Program-made: the position numbers and the translations under genes
Shown: positions 16,722-25,905 of the stretch, one piece after another
How positions within the stretch are numbered: position 1 is the first letter of the stretch
How the letters are laid out: each line of letters opens with the position of its first letter
Notes under the pieces: model-generated
What the model saw: the letters and a program-made list of their open reading frames with translations, nothing else
Databases searched by the model: none
What the model was told of the DNA's origin: nothing
Assembly: GCA_964389805.1 (NCBI GenBank)
Contig: CAYMFU010000217.1
Coordinates: forward strand, 1-27,659
Direction: 5' to 3'
DNA: 27,659 nt
DNA from: JAGTVG01 sp964389805
GTDB lineage: Bacteria; Bacteroidota; Bacteroidia; Cytophagales; Cyclobacteriaceae

Positions 16722-17483
16722 ATGAAAAGATTTTACAACATATTAGGTTCATTAGGTCTTCTGATCTTCATTATAAGTTGTAATGAAGAAGATCCCTTAT
16801 TGCCTCTCCCTGATATTAACTTCAGCACTGATCCGGAATTAATAGAAGTTGGCAAAGATGTGGTATTTGAGAACATGACCACAAATGCATCAAGTTATAA
16901 ATGGGATTTTGGAGATGGTCGTACTTCAATGGAGATCAGTCCAACAATACAATATGATGAAAGCGGATCATACGATGTTACATTAATCGCTTATACCGAT
17001 GACGATCAAAGCGATTCTCTAACAATAGAGATCGATGTCCTGGAACGTGTTATGACAGCATTGGGTGTAAATAGTATTCCATTTGTAAATGGAGAAGGAG
17101 CGGATTGGGATGATCCTACCGGACTACCGGATTCAACTAAATACCCGGATTTTATATTAGCAATCGGACCAACAGATGATCCAGGCAGATTTATAGTTAC
17201 CCCAGTCCTTGTTGATCTGGCTCCTTTTGAATTGCCTATTGGCTTTACACTAAATCCAGGAGGTGATCCATATGTACTCACAAATGAAGATTGGGAATTA
17301 ACATTCATTGATTTCGATGGAGTTGATATTAATGACCCTCAGGAAACGGATTTTGAAATTATGGAAATAATTACTTTTAATCCAGTGATTATACCTACTA
17401 GCAGTGTTAATGAGGATGGCGAAGGATTTGTACAGATTGCACTGGGTCAATATTCAGTTGATCTGTTATTTCAATTAGAATAA
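16722..17483 (+). CDS. PKD-domain lipoprotein
   Basis: The ATG at 16722 gives 253 residues and begins a lipoprotein signal (Cys20 in FIISC). An in-frame TTG at 16713 would add only three residues. A PKD domain (about 30-110) shows YKWDFGDGRTS and SGSYDVTLIAY. The C-terminal half (about 112-253) is an unrecognised beta-rich, acidic domain with few Lys, typical of a surface-exposed lipoprotein. It faces the SusCD operon end to end, with 19 bases between the stops. It could be a surface binding protein for the same locus, although it lies on the opposite strand. A TAAATTTG box (16708-16715) matches the Bacteroidota -7 element but sits only 6 bases before the ATG and lacks a -33 partner. Confidence 0.8.
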   Translation: MKRFYNILGSLGLLIFIISCNEEDPLLPLPDINFSTDPELIEVGKDVVFENMTTNASSYKWDFGDGRTSMEISPTIQYDESGSYDVTLIAYTDDDQSDSLTIEIDVLERVMTALGVNSIPFVNGEGADWDDPTGLPDSTKYPDFILAIGPTDDPGRFIVTPVLVDLAPFELPIGFTLNPGGDPYVLTNEDWELTFIDFDGVDINDPQETDFEIMEIITFNPVIIPTSSVNEDGEGFVQIALGQYSVDLLFQLE

Positions 17484-17502
17484 TGTGACGCCATAAGCAT
17501 TT

Positions 17503-18903
17503 TTATTGAACCAGGAAGATCTCATGTTGATTACAAGGGTTGAACAGTTTAAAGACATTCAATCCTTCTACGGGGAAATCTGATGCATACATATCCCCTC
17601 CTTCGAATAAAAGGTTGGTAATTTCTTCAAGATTAGCCTGATCATCCGGACCAGGAGTTCCTGAGAAATAATAGTTGTTATTCAATACCACTCTGGCCAT
17701 GTTCCCGATAGTTGTAGTGGGTTCAAATTCCCTAAGAATAATTTCTGAGTTACCAAGGGCATCCTCAAGAATAAATCCAACAGCATTTGATGGCTGGGTA
17801 TCGGATTCAAATCCATAATAAAATAGGAAACCAGTGGCTCCCGGAAACTTTTCAGTTATAATCCCGCCTTCGTCAGCTAATGAATTGCTTGATTCATCAA
17901 AAATAAAAAAGGAATTAACACTATATGGAAATTCAGGAATGGGTAAAAAAGCAGCTCCTTCCAGGTCAAAGAGACTGGAAATCATAGAAATTGATCCAAT
18001 TCCACTAATCAGACCTGTATATAAAGGCCCATCATCAGGTGATAATGTGCATAGGTTCGGCCCGGTATTCGAAAATTCGGAGAAATTGATCGCATCGATA
18101 GTATACGCTCTTCCGGCCAAAGCAAACTGAAGCGGAACCAACAGTTCCAGGTTTCCATTTTGTAGAATATACCCACTTTGATGATTTAGTATTACGGCAT
18201 CAAAATTAGGATCCTCGAAATCACTTCCTGTTCCAGCAAGAATGGAAGTTATGACCCGTTTCGTTGCATCAAGTGACCAATAGATGGAAATCCCTGCATC
18301 CTCAAGAAGAATTTGTTGCTTAGGTATCTGCACTTCAAGCGCTTTTGGCCCAATAGAAACAAATTCGTTTAGATTGGCAGCTATATCTCGAGAAAATTTG
18401 GCGTCATCGTCTGGTGTTGCAGGAGTAAGCGTAATGGTAGAAGGTGCAAAACTAAGGTCTGAGATGCTTCTGAACACAAGATTATCTCCAGCCTTTTCTA
18501 TAAATGCCCATTCAAATTCAGCGCCAAAAGTAGCAGCATCCAATTCAAATAAATAATGAAAGACTCCATAGGTTTCGTATATAAGCTCCAATCCTAGTGC
18601 ATTATCAACACGCCAGGGTATGGTATGGTCAAAAAACTCTCCATTATTGTCGGCCACATCAGATAGAATATGGACTTCATCTTCATCGAATTTTAAAACC
18701 ATGTAAAATATTCCTGATGTATTGGTTGGTTTGTATTCAAGTCTCCATCCGTTGGCTGGGGCTGTTAATTCATTTCGTAAATTGGTAACAGCCTCTGTTA
18801 CCCTATCTTCAACTGAGGGGAGTAATGCTTCCTTTTCCTTAGTACAGGTCTGAAATAAAAAAATAATAAATAGTATACTAATATGTAGAGCAATATTTCT
18901 CAT
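17503..18903 (-). CDS. DUF4302 lipoprotein of the SusCD operon
   Basis: This 466-residue lipoprotein (lipobox FQTC, Cys20) has a sequence typical of the DUF4302 family (PF14135): NGWRLEYKPTNTSGIFYMVLKFDEDEVHI near 50-80, and alternating short beta-strands to the end. DUF4302 proteins are usually encoded last in SusC/SusD operons that also carry a zinc metallohydrolase lipoprotein, exactly this order. The start is 3 bases after the metallohydrolase stop. The likely site is the outer-membrane surface, as an accessory binding or assembly protein; no catalytic motif is visible. Function is not known for the family. Confidence 0.85.
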   Translation of the reverse strand: MRNIALHISILFIIFLFQTCTKEKEALLPSVEDRVTEAVTNLRNELTAPANGWRLEYKPTNTSGIFYMVLKFDEDEVHILSDVADNNGEFFDHTIPWRVDNALGLELIYETYGVFHYLFELDAATFGAEFEWAFIEKAGDNLVFRSISDLSFAPSTITLTPATPDDDAKFSRDIAANLNEFVSIGPKALEVQIPKQQILLEDAGISIYWSLDATKRVITSILAGTGSDFEDPNFDAVILNHQSGYILQNGNLELLVPLQFALAGRAYTIDAINFSEFSNTGPNLCTLSPDDGPLYTGLISGIGSISMISSLFDLEGAAFLPIPEFPYSVNSFFIFDESSNSLADEGGIITEKFPGATGFLFYYGFESDTQPSNAVGFILEDALGNSEIILREFEPTTTIGNMARVVLNNNYYFSGTPGPDDQANLEEITNLLFEGGDMYASDFPVEGLNVFKLFNPCNQHEIFLVQ

Positions 18904-18906
18904 TCA

Positions 18907-19769
18907 TTATAGTTTAGATTGAACCTGTTCCCTGACATCTTCCAGTTTAACACCTGTCACTTTTTCATAATGTGCCAGGATTGAGTTTAATTTCTGGTTT
19001 ATATAAACCCGTCCTTCATTTCTCTGATTGCAATCCTGGGTAATACAATCAGGTTCAGCATCAATAAAATCCTCATAAAAATTTTCTTCAAAAAGAAAAT
19101 GTGCTACAACCTCGGCAAAATCTTCATTTGGGGAACTTGTAGCATAAGGTGAAACGAATCCACGTCGCAAGGCCTCTTCTTCTGTGAGTGTAAACCATGC
19201 ACCTGCACTGGTATACCCCTGAGGGGTAATGGTCTCAAATGCATTGGGTAATTTATATTTCTGGTGAACTACGTGTGCAAATTCATGATATACAGTCTGC
19301 AATTGTCTTAATACCCAATCATTGTCATTAAAATCTACCGAATTAACATCCGTGAATGTAATTTGTGCCCCGGCATCTGCTGTTCCTAAGGTGACCGTCC
19401 CGTCGTCGTATATATAAGTCCTCCAAGAAAGACGATTTCAGCAGGAACATGGTTTCGGAAAAAATCCTCTCCATTTTCAACTGATACATAAGGATCTATC
19501 CAGAATTCATCGATAAAATCAAGCATTGGTCTGACCACTTCTAACCTGGGAGGGGTTACTCGCTGTGTAGGCCCTACGTATCTGTCAACAAACCGGTACC
19601 GTATGGCCATACCATATTCTTCGGTAAAATTTTCATCAATATATTTATCCAGGTCATTTCTGATTACTTCCGGCCCCTGGTAAACAGGCACATCAAGAGT
19701 TTCCTCCTGGTAACATCCAGATAAAACCAGGAATAAACCTGTCAGGAAATATGTAAAACTTATTTTCAT
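18907..19769 (-). pseudogene. Zinc metallohydrolase lipoprotein (SusCD-associated), frameshifted
   Basis: Two pieces form one gene. The first (from the ATG at 19769, or 19793 if an upstream ATG is used) has a lipoprotein signal (LSGC, Cys19) and runs to EIVFLGGLIY, then leaves frame and stops at a TAG near 19388. The second frame resumes without a gap as YDDGTVTLGTADAG, and leads to the zinc site YHEFAHVVHQ (HExxH) and a likely third ligand region (NEDFAEVVAHF). This is the putative zinc-binding metallopeptidase family seen between SusD and DUF4302 (PF15890-like). The break is at a TATATA run around 19408-19413: removing one TA, or adding one base, restores the frame. As written, the lipoprotein part lacks the active site and the active-site part lacks export. 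It could be a pseudogene, a TA-repeat phase switch or an assembly error. Confidence 0.85.
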
Positions 19770-19800
19770 GAATTTATATTCATCGTTCACCATTCATGTA

Positions 19801-21333
19801 TTATCTGGGATTAGGTTCCAATTTCCCTACTTCAATAGCCGATGCAGGGATCTGTAAAACTTTCCTTCTATCCTTATCTTCAAGGGTAATGATGGATCCA
19901 TCCACCTGGTTATGCTGGACCTCCAATTCAAAGCGTTTAACGTCAAACCACCTCAAACCCTGGACGATAAACTCTTTTCTTCTTTCCAACTGTACATAAA
20001 TATCCATTATAAACTTATCACTGATAAATGGATTATCTGCTACCCCAAATGCTTCCCTGATCAATTCCATGCTTAAGGTAATCGATGGTCCGCTGTATCT
20101 TCTGTCAACTAAAACCTGCAAATCCTGGATGGCCTCATCTATCCTGTTCTGTTCTACATAAGATTCCATCCTGTTCAATAAAACTTCTTCGCCCCGAAAG
20201 GCAATATGTATATGATAAGGCGTGCCCACATTAGAATTCAAACTACTTCTTTGAAACAAACTCTGGTACCTTAAGGGAAATACACCATTTTCCCCTTTTA
20301 CCAGGGCCGGATTTTCCCTTTCATCGGTAGTTGCTGGAAATGGATTCGCAGAAAACAGGTCCCTGTATAAAACAGTTGTAGGGCCATGTCCAAAATCAGG
20401 GCGCTGGACCAGGGATATTTTTCTCATCAACAGGAGATTGCTGGGTAGGTCGGGAGATGTATACACTTGAGTATATCCATCGATGGATGAACTTGCATTA
20501 AGGAATTGGTCTCCTGTTAGATCACGCACGAAGGCTGCAGGATCATTCCCCAACATCATATTACTATATTCTATACTATTATCATACTCCCCTTTGAAAA
20601 GATAAAACCGGGATGCAAAAGCCAGGGCCGCGTTTCGGTTAAAATGGTATTTCCCGGAGTTGGCAAAAAAACTGTCATCTACCAGGTCTATTCCCAACAG
20701 CATATCTTCCTCTATCCTGTTATAAACTTCCTGTACTGTATTTCTTTTATAGGTTTTAATAAAAACAGTTTCCGGTGTATCGACATAAGGAATGCCCGGA
20801 TCTGAGTTTGACCTCTGTTTGTCGTAGTGTTTTGCAAACAGGTTCACCAGCATGAAATGTGCGTATGCCCTTGTTAATAAAGCCTCTGATCGCACCGTGC
20901 TTTTATAGGCTACGTCCTCTTCAGTCCTGGTCTCAAACTGGTCGATAACCGCCAATACTTCATTCGCATGGGCTATGGCATTGTATGTAGAATTCCAGAA
21001 AAAAGTTGGGGTATCCTGTTCTGTAGCATCCGTAGTCTCATCTGCCCAGGTGTAAGCTTCAATATGGCTGGTTCTTAGTGAAACGCCGCGGGTATAAGCT
21101 ACATTGTCTGTCATCCAATCTGTAAATGCGTAACTGGCATCAGAATAGGCATTAGTTAATAATTGAGAGGCTTTCTCAAGGTTATTGAGTGAAACTCTGT
21201 TATCAGGTACCTCATCTAGGAAATCGGTACAACCAGGTAGGACCAAAATCAATAAGATAATCACTGGTTTATATAAAATCCGTAGTGAATTTATAGTGAC
21301 AATACTGGCTATATCTACATTATATTTCTTCAT
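19801..21333 (-). CDS. SusD/RagB family outer-membrane lipoprotein
   Basis: This 510-residue SusD-like protein has a lipobox LPGC (Cys35) unusually far from the Met because of a 20-residue hydrophilic lead; the only in-frame ATG giving the signal is at 21333, 2 bases past the SusC stop. Family marks include CTDFLDEVPDNRVS after the lipobox, the TPR-like helices (EALLTRAYAHFMLVNLFAKHY, about 150-170) and the C-terminal GLRWFDVKRFE...LQIPASAIEVGKLEPNP. It forms the lid over the SusC barrel and binds the imported oligomer outside the cell. It is expected to be co-transcribed with the SusC gene. Confidence 0.95.
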   Translation of the reverse strand: MKKYNVDIASIVTINSLRILYKPVIILLILVLPGCTDFLDEVPDNRVSLNNLEKASQLLTNAYSDASYAFTDWMTDNVAYTRGVSLRTSHIEAYTWADETTDATEQDTPTFFWNSTYNAIAHANEVLAVIDQFETRTEEDVAYKSTVRSEALLTRAYAHFMLVNLFAKHYDKQRSNSDPGIPYVDTPETVFIKTYKRNTVQEVYNRIEEDMLLGIDLVDDSFFANSGKYHFNRNAALAFASRFYLFKGEYDNSIEYSNMMLGNDPAAFVRDLTGDQFLNASSSIDGYTQVYTSPDLPSNLLLMRKISLVQRPDFGHGPTTVLYRDLFSANPFPATTDERENPALVKGENGVFPLRYQSLFQRSSLNSNVGTPYHIHIAFRGEEVLLNRMESYVEQNRIDEAIQDLQVLVDRRYSGPSITLSMELIREAFGVADNPFISDKFIMDIYVQLERRKEFIVQGLRWFDVKRFELEVQHNQVDGSIITLEDKDRRKVLQIPASAIEVGKLEPNPR

Positions 21334-21335
21334 TG

Positions 21336-24300
21336 TTAGAATCCAACATTAATAGATAAAGTAATGGTTTTGGGAGGTGGCAGAGCCACTCCTCCGGTTG
21401 CAAAGAACTCCGGATCCTGCCCGTTAAGTGCATCATCTGAAAGAAGAAGAGCAAGATTATTCCCTTCGAGTGTTAGAAATGCATTCCGCATTTTAAGTTT
21501 TGAAACCCATTTCTCAGGGAACTGATATGACAGCTGTACTGTTCTTAGTCTAATATAGTCTCCATTTGCAACTCGAACAGTACTTTTATTGTAAAGGTTA
21601 TAAGCATTTACAATATCGCCACTGACCTGTGCTACTCCTGCATCAAGAATTACAGGTATATTTGTCTTTTCCTCATCACCGGGAACAGCCCAACGATCCA
21701 CCAGATCACCGGGTAATGCATCAAAATCGGTATAAACAGGGAAATAAGCATCATTCAAGCGGATCTTATAATCAAATTTATATGAAAGAAATACATTCAG
21801 CGTAAATCCTTTGTAAGAAAATGTGTTGTTAAATCCTCCAACCCCTCTAGGCTCCGTTGGACCTTCAAAAACAAGCGTATTTTGAAGGTTTTCCCTACTT
21901 TGAAGATCTAAATTAAATACTTTTTCACCATTTTCATCAAGAAATTGTGGAATCCCCACCTGGTTCAAACCAGCAAAATTCGTTGAAAAAAGCCCTCTCC
22001 TGGGTCCGCCCAACACAGCTGCTCCATTCTGACTGATCGCATCGACCAGTCTGGGCCCGAAATCCAAATTAGTAATCCGATCCGTTGTATAAGAAAGATT
22101 AAAATTGGAAGTCCAGGTAAACCCTTTGGTTTGAATATTGATGGTACTCAGGTTGAATTCATACCCATCTGACTCCATATCAGCAAAATTCCCTAGTTTC
22201 AATCCCTGCCCCCCGATACCACTTGTTTGAACAACTCCTATCAAGTCGAAAGACTGCCTCTTATAATAGTCAAAAGAGGTATTGATCCGGTTTTTGAGAA
22301 ATCCAACATCGATCCCAACATTAAATTCTTTGAGTTTTTCCCATGTTAACTCAGTATTGGTTAAATCCTGGATATATAAATAGGGCTCTATATCTGTTGG
22401 TCTGACGGTCACATCTGCCAGTAGATTTAACAGTGCACTCGATTCAGGGGGAAGGTTACCGGAAAGACCGTAGGTAGCCCTAAGTTTTAAATAATCAAGA
22501 AAGTTCACATCAGACATAAACGCTTCCTGATCCACATTCCAGGCACCACTAACATTCCAGGTTGGCAAAAAACGGGCCTGATCACTTTCTCCCAACTGAT
22601 TGGAACCATCATATCTGCCCGTTAAATTAACAATATACTTTGATCTGAAAGCATATCCCGCATTAAGGAAAAAGCCCAGGAAACGGTCCTTGAGTTCTTC
22701 CAGTGAGAAAATAGGTATGTTCTGTAAATTGAAGAATTCGACAATATTTGGATCCGTTATCACCACACCTCCACTTTCATACACTACCCCTAAACCGGCG
22801 GAACTGGTCGCACTTCTATCCGTATACCGCAATTCCCCTCCTCCAAATAAGTTTATCTCATTTGACGCATTAATGTTTTTTGACCATTCAGCGCTAACAC
22901 GTGTAAACAAGTTTAATAATTCGCTGTCATCAAGAAATTTAAAACCACCTACGGGAAGCACTACCTGTGGATTCAGCCCCGGATTATTCGGATCTCTAAA
23001 TAATAGGTTATTGGCTTCCTGGATAAATTGAGTATCATCAGCACGATATGCTTCAGCCTGATTACTGTATTCATGTACTGTATGGTCTCTCCTTGTATCA
23101 GCATATCTGGCCTGGAATACGCCATTGATGGAAAGGTCTGCAATAGGCCGGATCTCAAAATCCACCTGCCCGGAAAGATCAACGACACGTATGGCCATTT
23201 GGTTATATTTCAGTTCGTCCAGAATATTAAAAGGTGCAAAATTCCTCCTGAAATACTCCCGATTTCCTTCGTTGTCGAACGGTCTGATCGATCTGGCAGT
23301 ATTTAATGCGTAACTAAGTGGGTTTATATCAAAACTTCTACTATACCGACCTGTAATAGGATCAAATTCACGGTTACGTGTGCCTGGAACCTGCTGGTCG
23401 CGATAACTTGCCGATAATTTAAACCCAAAACTGAATGCATCAGAAATGAAGAAAGTATTCCTGGCTGCAGCGGTAACCCTTTGAACATTATCTGCGATGG
23501 TCTGCCCCCCATCATTCAAGTAACTAAGTGAGAAAAAACTGTTATACTTGGAACTTCCGGAGCTAAAATCCAGGGAATGCCATTGTTGAAATCCCGGATC
23601 ATTGAACAAAACATCAAACCAGTCCGTATTGGTATTTTCATACTGATTCAGGAATTCCTCATTTAAGGTTCCACCTGTACCCCATTCCAGATCATGATCA
23701 GCGATCAAAGTAAACATTTTCCCCATAGCTCCATAATTTTGCGCCCTTACTGCGGTACTTATATCAATGATCCCTTTTTCAAATAATTCCCTGTAAACTG
23801 ACATTTCCTCCGCTGAGTTCAATAGATCGAACTGCTGATAAGTCGGTGGAAGTTTAAATGAAAAATTTCCAGAATAATTTACCTGAAGATCTCCACTCCT
23901 GCCACTTTTAGTATTGATCACAATGACTCCATTTGCAGCCCTGGCTCCATATATTGCTGTTGCAGAGGCATCTTTCAACACCTGGATTGATTCAATATCG
24001 TTCGGATTAATATTCGCTATTGAAGAGCTGACTATTGTATTGGCATTCCCTGAGATGAAATCTTCTGTATTCACCGCTGTGAGATCTTCCAGAATCACGC
24101 CATCCACAACAAACAGAGGCTGATTATTGCCGTTAAGAGACGTGTTACCCCGTATCCTGATCTTTGGCGTAGTGCCAAAAGTGGCAGATAAATTATCTAC
24201 GGAAACACCAGCGACCTGTCCTTCGAGCATACGACTTACATCGGTTTCGCTTCTGACATCGATATCCTCCATATCTACCCTTTTGGCTGAACCGGTAAAC

Positions 24301-24647
24301 AAATTCCTGTCCATCTCCCGGAAACCATTGATCACGACTCCTTCCAGTAATTGCCGTTCCTCCTCCATGTCAACATCAATGGTCGTTTGATTGATCACCT
24401 CAATTCTCACAGTCTCCATACCTACCATTTGGAACAATAGAATATCCCCTTGATTAGCTTCCAACGAAAAATTCCCTTCAAGGTCAGTGGTAGTACCCTT
24501 TGAAGATCCTTCAATGATTATATTTACTCCAGGTAGACCGGTACCATCAATAGTGGATGTTACTTTTCCACTTATAATATCAGCTTGTGAAAAAGCAACA
24601 AAAGGACATACTCCTAATAGGAAGAATATCGTAATAAACCTGATCAT
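21336..24647 (-). CDS. SusC/RagA family TonB-dependent outer-membrane transporter
   Basis: This 1103-residue protein is a full-length SusC. It has a signal peptide (1-21, cut after FSQ), a carboxypeptidase-regulatory-like domain (about 23-105: ISGKVTSTIDGTGLPGVNIIIEGSSKGTTTD), a plug domain (about 115-235: MLEGQVAGVSV, IRIRGNTSLNG, LFVVDGVI) and a 22-strand barrel ending in the beta signal TITLSINVGF. The plug motif LFVVDGV is diagnostic of SusC over other TonB receptors. It imports an oligosaccharide or peptide across the outer membrane with the SusD lid, using TonB energy. It is the first gene of the operon SusC-SusD-metallohydrolase-DUF4302. No ECF sigma/anti-sigma pair or hybrid regulator lies beside it, and it lacks the N-terminal signalling extension, so control is probably by a remote regulator. 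Confidence 0.97.
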   Translation of the reverse strand: MIRFITIFFLLGVCPFVAFSQADIISGKVTSTIDGTGLPGVNIIIEGSSKGTTTDLEGNFSLEANQGDILLFQMVGMETVRIEVINQTTIDVDMEEERQLLEGVVINGFREMDRNLFTGSAKRVDMEDIDVRSETDVSRMLEGQVAGVSVDNLSATFGTTPKIRIRGNTSLNGNNQPLFVVDGVILEDLTAVNTEDFISGNANTIVSSSIANINPNDIESIQVLKDASATAIYGARAANGVIVINTKSGRSGDLQVNYSGNFSFKLPPTYQQFDLLNSAEEMSVYRELFEKGIIDISTAVRAQNYGAMGKMFTLIADHDLEWGTGGTLNEEFLNQYENTNTDWFDVLFNDPGFQQWHSLDFSSGSSKYNSFFSLSYLNDGGQTIADNVQRVTAAARNTFFISDAFSFGFKLSASYRDQQVPGTRNREFDPITGRYSRSFDINPLSYALNTARSIRPFDNEGNREYFRRNFAPFNILDELKYNQMAIRVVDLSGQVDFEIRPIADLSINGVFQARYADTRRDHTVHEYSNQAEAYRADDTQFIQEANNLLFRDPNNPGLNPQVVLPVGGFKFLDDSELLNLFTRVSAEWSKNINASNEINLFGGGELRYTDRSATSSAGLGVVYESGGVVITDPNIVEFFNLQNIPIFSLEELKDRFLGFFLNAGYAFRSKYIVNLTGRYDGSNQLGESDQARFLPTWNVSGAWNVDQEAFMSDVNFLDYLKLRATYGLSGNLPPESSALLNLLADVTVRPTDIEPYLYIQDLTNTELTWEKLKEFNVGIDVGFLKNRINTSFDYYKRQSFDLIGVVQTSGIGGQGLKLGNFADMESDGYEFNLSTINIQTKGFTWTSNFNLSYTTDRITNLDFGPRLVDAISQNGAAVLGGPRRGLFSTNFAGLNQVGIPQFLDENGEKVFNLDLQSRENLQNTLVFEGPTEPRGVGGFNNTFSYKGFTLNVFLSYKFDYKIRLNDAYFPVYTDFDALPGDLVDRWAVPGDEEKTNIPVILDAGVAQVSGDIVNAYNLYNKSTVRVANGDYIRLRTVQLSYQFPEKWVSKLKMRNAFLTLEGNNLALLLSDDALNGQDPEFFATGGVALPPPKTITLSINVGF

Positions 24648-25008
24648 GTACCCTCGTTCGACATTATTTTACATTTTAATCTAATGAATTAATTATATAA
24701 TTTGTGATTTCCAGTAAATTAAAATCAATTTTACTATTTATTATCCCTCATTTTACGGGATGAAATCACAGGATCTTATAATATTTCCATTGTGCATAGA
24801 TAAAACCTTTCAAACCATATCTGTATTAGATTTACCATCATTCGGGATAAAGTCAGAAGATATTTACCCCAGGCAATAAATGATCATTATTATAGTAAAC
24901 ATTCTTTAATAACTAAAAGTTATAATGTCTTGTAACAAAATGAAAAAAGCAGGATAACTACAGTCATACACAAGGACAATCCGTAGATATTAATAAGATT
25001 AATAGCCT
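24648..25008. other. SusC upstream region with inverted repeats
   Basis: No gene is seen. Two small inverted repeats stand out: ATCCC/GGGAT at 24743-24761, about 96-114 bases upstream of the SusC start, and ATAACT-aaa-AGTTAT at 24909-24923. Either could bind a regulator. No clear TTTG / TAnnTTTG promoter pair was found. Confidence 0.45.
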
Positions 25009-25170
25009 TTAAGATGGGGAATTCTTCACTTTCGGTAGTTTAAAAAACAAAACATAAAGTATTCCCAGAAAAACAAATGTCATTCCGGCCAATGCCGCCC
25101 TGGATAAATAGTTGACATAGATCATTAAAAAGAATGCTGAAAGAAGAATTACGGGTAATATTTTTTTCAT
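25009..25170 (-). CDS. Tiny membrane protein, two predicted helices
   Basis: The 53-residue form from the ATG at 25170 is preferred over the one at 25191, because it starts MKKILPV and leads straight into helix 1 (about 3-20). A second helix (about 25-43) follows and ends in a basic tail. I recognise no family. The gene could be real or fortuitous: A/T-rich DNA gives hydrophobic ORFs easily. In favour are a proper start, two well-spaced helices and a Lys-rich tail matching the inside-positive rule. It lies upstream of SusC, on the same strand. Confidence 0.4.
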   Translation of the reverse strand: MKKILPVILLSAFFLMIYVNYLSRAALAGMTFVFLGILYVLFFKLPKVKNSPS

Positions 25171-25383
25171 AGTAGATGGTTTTATAGACATACCATTTTA
25201 TGTTAACCTATATCATCTGAATGAGTTATTAAAAGTGGTGAATTTACCTTGTTAACATTGAGATAAAAGTATAATAAATGATAGATTTCTGCAATGTGCT
25301 TGAATAATAAAGGCATTCTCTCGGAATTTATTCATTGTCTGCATAAATTTATTTGTGCGGGTTTATCATATAAATTTCTAGCC

Positions 25384-25905
25384 ATGCGAAATCATTGTGA
25401 TTCTTTGTTAAACGTTATCCCAGTCATTGAAAAGGGATTAAGGGCATCCATTACAGACATATCTGAAGAATTGCTAAACCATAATTTTGCTGATCATAAG
25501 ATGACCATTGGACAACTTGTTGTACATACGATGTCCTGGCCAAGATATTTCCTTTCAGAGGATCCTCCCTGGGAACTTGTCGAAGATACCTGCCGCCCTT
25601 GTACATATCCGCTTAAACTGGCGTTTGTCGAGGAGGTGATTACAAATGGGATAAAAGCGATGACTGAATATCTCGAAGATGCAAATGATGAATTACTGGA
25701 AATTGAAGAAAATGGTGAGAAAGGAAAGGGATACATCCTTTACAGGCTGCAACTTCATACATTGGTACATGCCAACCAGATATCCTATTTGAGAAGTCTT
25801 AAAGATCCGGAATGGGATTATGGCAGTTATTTTGGGGATATGGCCACTGCATTGATAGGACTTGATTATTCAACTACAAAAGATCTTAGTGTCGGAGGAT
25901 TCTAG
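25384..25905 (+). CDS. DinB-like four-helix-bundle protein
   Basis: The ATG at 25384 gives 173 residues, matching the usual DinB/YfiT length; the in-frame ATG at 25294 would add 30 residues with no family match. The likely metal-binding histidines are in VVHTMSW (about residue 46) and in LHTLVHANQISYLR (about 125-132), the spacing expected for a DinB fold, where three His bind a metal. Related proteins are thiol-linked transferases or DNA-damage-induced proteins, but this subgroup's reaction is unknown. It converges on the FG-GAP gene and overlaps it by 4 bases: the palindrome CTAG supplies both stop codons. Confidence 0.8.
   Translation: MRNHCDSLLNVIPVIEKGLRASITDISEELLNHNFADHKMTIGQLVVHTMSWPRYFLSEDPPWELVEDTCRPCTYPLKLAFVEEVITNGIKAMTEYLEDANDELLEIEENGEKGKGYILYRLQLHTLVHANQISYLRSLKDPEWDYGSYFGDMATALIGLDYSTTKDLSVGGF

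Noticed and set aside
22600..23031. 143-codon open frame on the plus strand inside the SusC gene
   Set aside because: It is antisense to conserved SusC barrel sequence, has no family features, and is a normal shadow frame.
23436..23447. Partial third copy of the 26-base core inside SusC
   Set aside because: Only 12 bases match, within conserved coding sequence, and the second box is absent.
25294..25383. Upstream 30-codon extension of the DinB-like protein
   Set aside because: The extra residues do not fit the DinB fold, and the ATG at 25384 gives the normal family length.
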